28,855 nt of DNA from CAZEFK01 sp964511405 (GTDB lineage: Bacteria > Pseudomonadota > Alphaproteobacteria > Elsterales > Elsteraceae), in NCBI GenBank assembly GCA_964511405.1, contig CAZEFK010000089.1, forward strand, positions 1 to 28,855, read 5' to 3'. How positions within the stretch are numbered: position 1 is the stretch's first letter; every line of letters begins with the position of its first letter. Positions 22,799 through 28,855 of the stretch are shown piece by piece. The position numbers and the translations under genes were made by a program. A model generated the notes under the pieces. It saw only the letters and a list, made by a program, of their open reading frames with translations. It made no database searches and had not been told where the DNA came from.

Positions 22799-25033
22799 AT
22801 GTCGAGCACTTCCGAGTCGGCCGGCCCCGATCCGACCGCTGCGGCGCTGGCCGCGGCCTTCGAATTCCATCGGGCCGGTCGGCGCGCCGAGGCCGAGGCG
22901 CTGTACCGCCAAGTCCTGACCGTCCAGCCCGGGCATGCCGATGCCTGGGCCTGGCTCGGCGTGCTGGCCTATCAGGACGGGCAGGCCGAGCCGGCGCTGG
23001 CCCATCTCGGTCGTGCGGTGACGCTGGCGCCGCAACGGGCCGATCTGCGCCAGACGTTCGGTCGGGTGCTGCATGCCATGGGCCTGGCGGCCGAGGCGGC
23101 AGCCCAGTACCAGGAGGCGTTGGCGACCCGGCCCGACCTGGCCGATGCCCATGCCGGGCTCGCCTGCCTGGCCGCCGGGCAGGGGCCCCATGCCCTGCCG
23201 GAGGGGTGCCGGCTGGGCGTGGTCGGTCCGCATCTGCTGCTGCTGCCGCCCGGCCACGACCTGCCCGACCGCTCGGCGCGGCCGGGCTACGGCACCGGCA
23301 TCGCGATCCTGGTCCGGGCGCTGCTGAGCGTGGACCCCGGCCTGCGCATCGCCGACCTGGCCGCCGGCATCGGCGAGACCGTAGCGCTCCTGGAAGCCGA
23401 CCATCGGATCCCGCTGACCGCGTTCGAGGACGACCCGGCCCAGCGCCTCTACCTCGCCTACAATGCCGGCCGGATCGGGGCCCATGTCACGGTCGAGGGC
23501 AGCGGCCGCTTGAACCAGGCGCTGGGGGCCGGGCTGGTCCGCCTGTCGGGTCCCGGCCAGCTGCCGCGGCTGGCGGCGGGCGGCCTCGGTTCCGGCGCCG
23601 TGCTGTGGGGCCACGGCCTGCCCGATGCCGCCGGCCTGCGCGTGCTGCAGGCCCTTGGCATCCGTCAGCTGCTGCTGATCGGCACCGACGGGCGCCTCAA
23701 GCTGGAGACCAACCCGGCCAGCCAGCCCAGCCTGCCGTCGGCGCTGGGCGACGTCGACTTCTGTGCGATCCCGCCGCGGCACGAGGCGATGATGCCGGAC
23801 CTGGTCGGCCGGTTCGCGAGCGGCGCCGACGCCATCAGCTGGAGCCCCCGGGCCGGTGGCGGCCGGATTGGCGTCGGCGGCCGCGCGCTCAACCCGCCGC
23901 TGCCCGACCCCCGAACGACCCGGCGGATCCTGGTCGTGCGATTGGACCGGCTGGGCGACTTCCTGCTGACCACGCCGCTGCTGCGCCATCTGCGGGCGCG
24001 CTGCCCGCACGCCCACATCACGCTGGCGGTTCAGCCGATGACCTATGCGCTGGCCGAGACCTGCCCCTATGTCGACCAGCTGATGACCGTGCCCGAGGCG
24101 ATGCTGGCGAGCCCGATCGGCATGCTGGAGCTGGCCGGCCGGGCCCGCCGCGAGCTGCCGCCCTTCGACCTGGCGCTGCTGCCACGCTGGGATATCGACT
24201 ATTACCAGGCCGGCCTCCTGGCCTGGGCCGTGCAGCCGCGCAGCGTGCTGGGCTTCTCCGAGCAGGTGCGCGCCGACAAGCGCAAGCTCAATGCCGGCTA
24301 CGACCGGCTGTACACGGTGGTGCTGGACGACCGCACGCCCGGCCACGAGGTCGAGCGCAGCCTGCATCTCCTGGGCCTGGTGACCGGCAATGCGCTGGGT
24401 GCGCCAGCGGAGCGCATCGAGCCGGGGCCATTGGAGGCGTGGCTGCGGCCCGAGGACCAGGCCCATGCCGACGCCCTGCTGGTCGCGGCCGGGCTCCCGG
24501 CCGGCACCTTCATCGCGCTCGGCACCGGCGCCTCGATCGGCCGCCGGCGCTGGCCACTCGACCGCTGGGCCCAACTGGTGCGCCTGCTGGCCGCGGCCGG
24601 CCATCGCGCGGCCATCGTCGGCGGTCCGGGCGAAGTCCAGGAAGGAGCGTGGCTGGCCGCTGCGGTGGGGCCGGCGGTGGTCAATCTGGCGGGCCGGACG
24701 ACGCCGCGCCAGACCGTGGCGCTGCTGGCGCGCGCCGGCCTGCATGTCGGCTGCGACAGCTTCCCGCTGCATGCCGCCGCGGCGGCCGGCCGGCCGGTGG
24801 TCGAGATCGCCTGCCATCCGGCCGACGGCGACCGCCTGCACGACAATTCGCCGCTGCGCTTCGGGCCGTGGGGCGTGCCGCACCGCATCTGTCAGCCGGC
24901 GACCGCGGCCGAGGGCTGCACCAAATCCTGTACCGCCGTCGAGCAGCCGCACTGCATCCTGGGCGTCGGCGTCGATATGGTGGCCCGCGCCATCGCCGAG
25001 TTGCTGGGCGAGCTTGCGGCCCGGCGCGGATGA
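22799..25033 (+). CDS. TPR / methyltransferase-like / glycosyltransferase family 9 fusion
   Basis: 744 residues with three parts. Residues about 14-125 are TPR repeats (EFHRAGRRAEAEALYRQVLT, then VQPGHADAWAWLGVLAYQDG). Residues about 140-365 look like a degenerate FkbM-type SAM-methyltransferase fold (RIADLAAGIGETVALLEADH near 182, then TAFEDDPAQRLYLAYNAGRI). From about 377 a heptosyltransferase-like GT9 begins with ILVVRLDRLGDFLLTTPLLR, continues with GTGASIGRRRWPLDRWAQL (about 574) and the nucleotide-site CDSFPLHAAAAAGRPVVEIA (about 652), and ends with cysteines near 697, 707, 711 and 719. It probably transfers a sugar in LPS or glycan assembly. It overlaps the next gene by 4 bases. Confidence 0.85.
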   Translation: MSSTSESAGPDPTAAALAAAFEFHRAGRRAEAEALYRQVLTVQPGHADAWAWLGVLAYQDGQAEPALAHLGRAVTLAPQRADLRQTFGRVLHAMGLAAEAAAQYQEALATRPDLADAHAGLACLAAGQGPHALPEGCRLGVVGPHLLLLPPGHDLPDRSARPGYGTGIAILVRALLSVDPGLRIADLAAGIGETVALLEADHRIPLTAFEDDPAQRLYLAYNAGRIGAHVTVEGSGRLNQALGAGLVRLSGPGQLPRLAAGGLGSGAVLWGHGLPDAAGLRVLQALGIRQLLLIGTDGRLKLETNPASQPSLPSALGDVDFCAIPPRHEAMMPDLVGRFASGADAISWSPRAGGGRIGVGGRALNPPLPDPRTTRRILVVRLDRLGDFLLTTPLLRHLRARCPHAHITLAVQPMTYALAETCPYVDQLMTVPEAMLASPIGMLELAGRARRELPPFDLALLPRWDIDYYQAGLLAWAVQPRSVLGFSEQVRADKRKLNAGYDRLYTVVLDDRTPGHEVERSLHLLGLVTGNALGAPAERIEPGPLEAWLRPEDQAHADALLVAAGLPAGTFIALGTGASIGRRRWPLDRWAQLVRLLAAAGHRAAIVGGPGEVQEGAWLAAAVGPAVVNLAGRTTPRQTVALLARAGLHVGCDSFPLHAAAAAGRPVVEIACHPADGDRLHDNSPLRFGPWGVPHRICQPATAAEGCTKSCTAVEQPHCILGVGVDMVARAIAELLGELAARRG

Positions 25034-26226
25034 CGGCGCGCACGCTGGCCGACGTCGGGGGCCGGACCGACAACGCCTTCGGCTGCCTGCGGCTGGCGCT
25101 GGCGCTGATGGTGCTGCTCAGCCACTGCTATCCGCTCGGCGGCTTCGGCGACGACGATCCGCTGCGGCGCTGGAGCCACGGGCAGGAGAGCTTCGGCAGC
25201 CTGGCGGTCCTGGGCTTCTTCGCGATCAGCGGCTATCTGATCGGGCTCAGCAGCCTCGAGGGCGGCACCGTCCACTTCCTGCTGCGCCGGATCCTGCGCA
25301 TCTTCCCGGGCTTCCTGGCCGCCCTTGCGGCGGTCGCGCTGGTGGTCGGGCCGGCCCTGTGGTGGCTCGGACACCGGACGCTGGACGGCTATTTCCTGCC
25401 CTATCGCGACGGGCCCTGGCGCTACCTGCTGGCCAATGCCGGGCTGCGCATCCATCAGACCGGCATCCGCGACCTGCTCGTCGCGACGACTCCCTATGGT
25501 CGCTTCGCCCATGCCAGCATTCTGGACGGCTCGCTGTGGACCTTGGTCTATGAGTGGCATGCCTATCTGATCGTGGCCGCCCTGGTCTGGCTGCGCGCCC
25601 CCCGGCGGATGCCCGCGATCGCCGCCGGGCTGGCTGCGGTGTTCTATGTGCTGATGGTGGCCGAACTGGTGGTCGGCACGCCGGCGCAGCCGGTGGCGGC
25701 GCGCTTGACCGGCGGTTGGATCGAGGGCCTCAACGACCTGCGCTTCCTGACCTCGTTCCTGATCGGCACGGCGCTGGCCCATCTGGGCGGCCGGGTGCCG
25801 CTGGACGACCGCCTGGGTGCCGGCGCGTGCCTGCTGGCCCTGGCGACCCTGGGGGCCGGCGGCTTTGCCGTGGTCGGCCTATTCGGGTTCGGCTACGGGC
25901 TGCTGTGGCTGGCCTACCGGCTGCCGGCGCCGCTCACGGCCGTCGGCCGCGACGCCGACTATTCCTATGGCTGCTACATCTATGGCTTCGTCGTGCAGCA
26001 GCTGCTCGCTTACGCCGGCCTGCCCGCGGCCGGATTCGCCTCCTTCCTGGCCGGTTCGGTGCTGCTGGCCATGGCGCTCGCCTGGTTGAGCTGGAACCTG
26101 GTCGAGAAACGGGCCCTGGCGTTGAAGGGCCGGGTGCCGGGGACGACGGCGTGGCGCTGGCCGTCGGCTGTGAAGAGAACAGGCGCCATCAATGCGTCGG
26201 CCGATACCGCACCGCGGCCAGGATGA
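25030..26226 (+). CDS. Acyltransferase family 3 membrane protein (OafA/YrhL-like)
   Basis: 398 residues from the ATG overlapping the GT9 stop. Several membrane segments are visible: LAVLGFFAISGYLIGLS, FLAALAAVALVVGPALWWLG, LIVAALVWL, IAAGLAAVFYVLMVAELVVG, ACLLALATLGAGGFAVVGLFG and FLAGSVLLAMALAWLSWNLVE. The family histidine motif occurs as MVLLSHCYPLGG, followed by RRILRIFPGF and DGSLWTLVYEWHAYL. These proteins O-acetylate or succinylate surface glycans at the inner membrane. Co-transcription with the GT9 fusion suggests decoration of the same glycan. It is convergent with the Hpt gene, 10 bases between stops. Confidence 0.9.
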   Translation: MTARTLADVGGRTDNAFGCLRLALALMVLLSHCYPLGGFGDDDPLRRWSHGQESFGSLAVLGFFAISGYLIGLSSLEGGTVHFLLRRILRIFPGFLAALAAVALVVGPALWWLGHRTLDGYFLPYRDGPWRYLLANAGLRIHQTGIRDLLVATTPYGRFAHASILDGSLWTLVYEWHAYLIVAALVWLRAPRRMPAIAAGLAAVFYVLMVAELVVGTPAQPVAARLTGGWIEGLNDLRFLTSFLIGTALAHLGGRVPLDDRLGAGACLLALATLGAGGFAVVGLFGFGYGLLWLAYRLPAPLTAVGRDADYSYGCYIYGFVVQQLLAYAGLPAAGFASFLAGSVLLAMALAWLSWNLVEKRALALKGRVPGTTAWRWPSAVKRTGAINASADTAPRPG

Positions 26227-26236
26227 GGCCGGTCGA

Positions 26237-26617
26237 TCACGCCGCGCCGACCCCGGCGAGGTAGTCGGCGATGGCGTTCAGGCTAGCGGCCGCGACGGTG
26301 CGCAGGCGGTCGAAGGCTGGGGCGATCGCCTCGGGCGACAGGGTCTGGACGGCCGTTTCCAGGTCGCGGGCGGCGTTGGTCATGGCCTGCAGCGACAGCG
26401 TGGCGGCCGAGCCGGTCAGCTTGTGCGCGTCGAACGCGGCGGCCTTGAGGTCGTCCTGGCCGAGCGCTGTTTCGATCGAGGCGACGGTGGCCGTGATCTT
26501 GCGGGCCATGTCGCCGAGCAGCCGCACCACATTGTCCTGGCCGACGGCGCCCGCCAGCTCCTGCAGCTGATGGGGGTCGATCGTCGGGTCCGTGTCGGTC
26601 TCGGGATGCGGTGTCAT
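26237..26617 (-). CDS. Hpt domain phosphotransfer protein
   Basis: 126 residues, a stand-alone histidine-containing phosphotransfer protein. The phosphoacceptor is His65 in FDAHKLTGSAATLSLQAM, set in the usual helix; the flanking pattern (LGDMARKITATVASIETALG before, AARDLETAVQTLS after) matches the four-helix bundle. The Shine-Dalgarno is GTGAGG. It would relay phosphate between hybrid histidine kinases and response regulators in the cytoplasm; no partner is encoded nearby. The 120-base gap to the divergent GGT-family gene shows no obvious regulatory site. Confidence 0.88.
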   Translation of the reverse strand: MTPHPETDTDPTIDPHQLQELAGAVGQDNVVRLLGDMARKITATVASIETALGQDDLKAAAFDAHKLTGSAATLSLQAMTNAARDLETAVQTLSPEAIAPAFDRLRTVAAASLNAIADYLAGVGAA

Positions 26618-26737
26618 GCCTGCCTCACCGTTGCTGGCGCGAGTCTATCGCGGGGCTGGGCAGCGGCATAGGCGCTCGCCTCGCTGTCCGGCCCGGCGCA
26701 ATATCCGCTGCTCGGGTCAACGATGGAGGACGGGGTG

Positions 26738-28285
26738 ATGGCACATTGGGGCGATCAGTGGCGGCTGACCAAGCCGGCGGTGCAATCCGAAGCCGGCCTG
26801 GTCGCGGCCCAGCACCCCGAAGCGGCCGCGGTCGGCGCAGCCATGCTGCGGGCCGGCGGCAACGCCGTCGACGCGGCGCTGGCGACCGCCTTCGCGCTCG
26901 GCGTCGTCGAGCCGTGGATGAGCGGCCTCGGCGGCGGCGGCGTGATGCAGGTGTACGATCCCGAGACGCGCCAGGTTCATGTCGTCGACTATCCGATGAT
27001 GGCGCCGCTGGGTCTCGATCCCCTGCGCTATCCCTTGGCCGGCGGTACCGATGACGGGCTGTTCGGCTGGCCCGGCGTGGTCGGCGGCGTCAACCAGACC
27101 GGCCCCCTGTCGGTGGCGGTGCCCGGCGCGGTCTCGGGGTTCGCCCTGGCCGCCGAGCGGTTCGGCACCAAGCCGTGGGCCGAACTGATCCAGCCCGCGG
27201 TGGCGCTGGCCGAGCGCGGCATGGTCGTCGACTGGGTCACCGCCCAATCGATCCTGGTCGGTGCGCGCGAGCTCCGGCGCTTTCCGTCCAGCGCCGCGGT
27301 CTATCTGCCGGACGGCCTGCCGCCGGTGCCGCCGGCCTTCGGCGCGCCCAAGCCGATCGCGCTGGGCGGGCTGGCGCGGACGCTGCGGCGGCTGGCCGAG
27401 GCCGGGCCGCAGGACTGGTACCAGGGCGCCCTGGCGCGCGACCTGCTGGCCGATTGCGCCGCGACCGGCGTGCCGATCACCGCCGCCGATCTCGGCGGCT
27501 ACCGGGCCCGGCTGGCCGAGCCGCTGGTCCAGCCCTATCGCGGCGCCACCTTCCATTTCGCACCCGGCCTGACCGGCGGCCCGACCGCCGCCCGCACCAT
27601 GGCCAGCTGGGCGGCGCACGGCCTCGAGCCGCCGCCGGCGGCGGAGACCTACCGTATCTATGCCGAAGGCCTGGTCGAGGCCTACCGGTATCGGCTGGCG
27701 CACATGGGCCATGCCGCGCCGGTCAGCTGCACCACGCACCTGGCGGTCATCGACCGTCGCGGCATGATGGTGGCGCTCAACAACACGCTGCTGTCGCGGT
27801 TCGGGTCGAGCCTGGTGCTGCCCGAAACAGGCGTGCTGATGAACAACGGCGTCATGTGGTTCGACCCGCGGCCCGGACGGCCGAACTCGCTGGTGCCGGG
27901 CGCCCGGCCGCTGTCGAACATGAGTCCGCTGATCGCCACCTGCGACGGCCAGGGCTGGTTCGCGATGGGGGCCGCGGGTGGGCGCTCGATCGTGCCGGCG
28001 GTGGTCCAGCTGGCCTCGTTCCTGGTCGATTTCGGCATGGACCTCGACCACGCCTTCCACACGCCGCGGCTCGACCTGACGCGCGGCACCATGGTCACGG
28101 CCGACAGCCGACTGCCGGAGTCCGTGATCGCGGCGCTCCGCGCCCACTGGCCGGTCGAGGTCAAGGTGCCGACCGTCTATCCGGGGGGCTTCGCGGTGCC
28201 GACGGCGGTGCTGCGCCGCCCCGACGGCCGCCACGAAGCCGCGGCATCGGTGCACAGCCCATGGGCGGCCGTGGCGGCGGAATAG
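26738..28285 (+). CDS. Gamma-glutamyltransferase-family Ntn hydrolase with altered substrate site
   Basis: 515 residues from the ATG at 26738, chosen because GGAGG (26725-26729) is well placed; an ATG at 26723 overlaps that site. Seen: GGNAVDAALATAFALGVVEP, GLGGGGVMQVYDP, the autocleavage/nucleophile site SCTTHLAVID with Thr332, and GRPNSLVPGARPLSNMSP. No signal peptide is visible, so it is probably cytoplasmic, unlike periplasmic Ggt. Compared with E. coli Ggt, the residues that hold the gamma-glutamyl group are mostly changed: the FREMAP arginine is missing (DYPMMAP, 84-90), Asn411 is Leu352, Gln430 is Gly371, Asp433 is Trp374 and Ser463 is Asn394. It is therefore likely an amidase or acylase for another substrate. 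Confidence 0.85.
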   Translation: MAHWGDQWRLTKPAVQSEAGLVAAQHPEAAAVGAAMLRAGGNAVDAALATAFALGVVEPWMSGLGGGGVMQVYDPETRQVHVVDYPMMAPLGLDPLRYPLAGGTDDGLFGWPGVVGGVNQTGPLSVAVPGAVSGFALAAERFGTKPWAELIQPAVALAERGMVVDWVTAQSILVGARELRRFPSSAAVYLPDGLPPVPPAFGAPKPIALGGLARTLRRLAEAGPQDWYQGALARDLLADCAATGVPITAADLGGYRARLAEPLVQPYRGATFHFAPGLTGGPTAARTMASWAAHGLEPPPAAETYRIYAEGLVEAYRYRLAHMGHAAPVSCTTHLAVIDRRGMMVALNNTLLSRFGSSLVLPETGVLMNNGVMWFDPRPGRPNSLVPGARPLSNMSPLIATCDGQGWFAMGAAGGRSIVPAVVQLASFLVDFGMDLDHAFHTPRLDLTRGTMVTADSRLPESVIAALRAHWPVEVKVPTVYPGGFAVPTAVLRRPDGRHEAAASVHSPWAAVAAE

Positions 28286-28288
28286 GGC

Positions 28289-28317
28289 TTGGCAATCCCG
28301 GCGGCGTCCCGTATAGG
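28289..28317 (+). promoter_or_regulatory. Putative sigma-70 promoter of ahcY
   Basis: TTGGCA (28289-28294), a 17-base spacer and TATAGG (28312-28317) form a good vegetative promoter. The expected transcription start, about 28324, falls inside the palindrome that follows. Confidence 0.6.
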
Positions 28318-28320
28318 TGC

Positions 28321-28344
28321 GGATATAAAGTTATCTTTATATCC
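28321..28344. promoter_or_regulatory. 24-base palindrome over the ahcY start site (SahR-type operator candidate)
   Basis: GGATATAAAG and CTTTATATCC are perfect 10-base arms around TTAT, in an otherwise GC-rich region. It overlaps the predicted transcription start, so the transcript would lack part of the left arm and could not form the full RNA hairpin. A DNA-binding repressor is favoured. In many proteobacteria ahcY is repressed by the ArsR-family regulator SahR at AT-rich palindromes; assignment here is by analogy. Confidence 0.6.
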
Positions 28345-28395
28345 TCATATGTCCGGTCGCACGCCGCCGGACCCCCGAGCTGACAAGGAGCGCTC

Positions 28396-28855
28396 ATGGC
28401 CACCGCCTTCACCGACTACAAGGTCGCCGACATCGGCCTCGCCGATTGGGGCCGCAAGGAGATCCGGATCGCCGAGACCGAGATGCCCGGCCTGATGGCG
28501 CTGCGCCGCGAGTACGGCGCTCAGCAGCCGCTGAAGGGCGCGCGTATCGCCGGCTGCCTGCACATGACCATCCAGACCGCGGTGCTGATCGAGACGCTGG
28601 TGGCCCTGGGCGCCACGGTGCGCTGGTCGTCCTGCAACATCTTCTCGACCCAGGACCACGCCGCCGCGGCGATCGCCGCCGCCGGCATCCCGGTGTTCGC
28701 CTGGAAGGGCATGACCGAGGAAGAGTTCGACTGGTGCATCGAGAAGACGATCACCGGCCCGGACGGCTGGACGATCAACATGATCCTGGATGACGGCGGC
28801 GACCTCACCCGGATGATGCACGACAAGTTCCCGGAGCTGCTGGCCAATGTCCGCG
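28396..28855 (+). CDS. ahcY: S-adenosylhomocysteinase, N-terminal part (runs off window)
   Basis: The first 153 codons are visible. The start ATG at 28396 has AAGGAG at 28385-28390. Seen: YKVADIGLADWGRKEIRIAE, EMPGLMALRREYG, GARIAGCLHMTIQTAVLIET, RWSSCNIFSTQDHAAAAIA and FAWKGMTEEEF, then DGWTINMILDDGGDLT: the substrate-binding half of the enzyme. It hydrolyses S-adenosylhomocysteine to adenosine and homocysteine, keeping methylation reactions running. Full proteins are about 430-475 residues, so roughly two thirds, including the NAD-binding domain, lie beyond the edge. Confidence 0.95.
   Translation, partial: MATAFTDYKVADIGLADWGRKEIRIAETEMPGLMALRREYGAQQPLKGARIAGCLHMTIQTAVLIETLVALGATVRWSSCNIFSTQDHAAAAIAAAGIPVFAWKGMTEEEFDWCIEKTITGPDGWTINMILDDGGDLTRMMHDKFPELLANVR

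Noticed and set aside
22591..25029. Open frame that would extend the acyltransferase upstream through the GT9 gene
   Set aside because: The extra 800 residues are Arg/Pro/Ala-rich frame-shadow. The true start is the ATG at 25030 overlapping the GT9 stop.
9544..28285. A glutathione gamma-glutamyl cycle linking PxpABC with the GGT gene
   Set aside because: The genes are 16 kb apart in different operons, and the GGT homologue has lost the gamma-glutamyl-binding residues.
28286..28395. SAH or SAM riboswitch upstream of ahcY
   Set aside because: The only strong structure is the AT-rich palindrome at the transcription start; no conserved riboswitch core was recognised and the leader after it is short.

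Overview
The window is very GC-rich DNA with densely packed genes, short operons joined by 4-base ATGA or GTGA overlaps, and several genes whose predicted promoter ends only a few bases before the start codon. Together with the gene content (Kdo hydroxylase, a stand-alone Hpt protein, S-adenosylhomocysteinase behind an AT-rich palindrome, REP-like repeats) this suggests a chromosomal segment of an alphaproteobacterium, perhaps of the Rhodospirillales. The order is inferred from gene style and not proven.

Layout. (1) 1-2766: a LacI/GntR-type repressor, cut by the window edge, is divergent from a gluconate 5-dehydrogenase-like SDR and a D-2-hydroxyacid dehydrogenase. Two GntR-like operators lie between them: a ketogluconate module. 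(2) 2782-14242: the most interesting part. A Nac-like LysR regulator is divergent from an aminotransferase-RraA aldolase pair. Downstream lie a six-gene translationally coupled operon (biotin carrier, biotin carboxylase, PxpB/KipI, PxpC/KipA, a carrier-like protein without the biotin lysine, PxpA/YcsF) and then an SDR with a complete polar amino-acid ABC transporter. The two operons are each preceded by an ATA-N9-TAT palindrome and by promoter elements at identical distances, and a third palindrome covers the regulator's own promoter. I read this as one regulon for uptake and ATP/biotin-dependent opening of a lactam or amide compound, followed by deamination and aldol cleavage. The substrate is unknown.

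(3) 14243-15025: the only long gene-free stretch, with REP-like hairpins, an atypical tRNA-like gene on the minus strand, an AT-richer patch and a strong GC hairpin. (4) 15026-18669: an orphan family-5 substrate-binding protein, an SDR with altered signature motifs, a 2-oxoglutarate/Fe(II) oxygenase, and a small secreted protein on the other strand. (5) 18771-26226: cell-envelope functions: an exported beta-propeller/phosphoesterase fusion and a Kdo hydroxylase on the minus strand, then a TPR/methyltransferase-like/GT9 fusion and an acyltransferase-3 membrane protein on the plus strand. (6) 26237-28855: an Hpt phosphotransfer protein, a gamma-glutamyltransferase-family enzyme that has lost most glutamate-binding residues, and the start of ahcY with a palindrome at its predicted transcription start.

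All calls come from reading translated sequence and motifs by eye. No database search was run.
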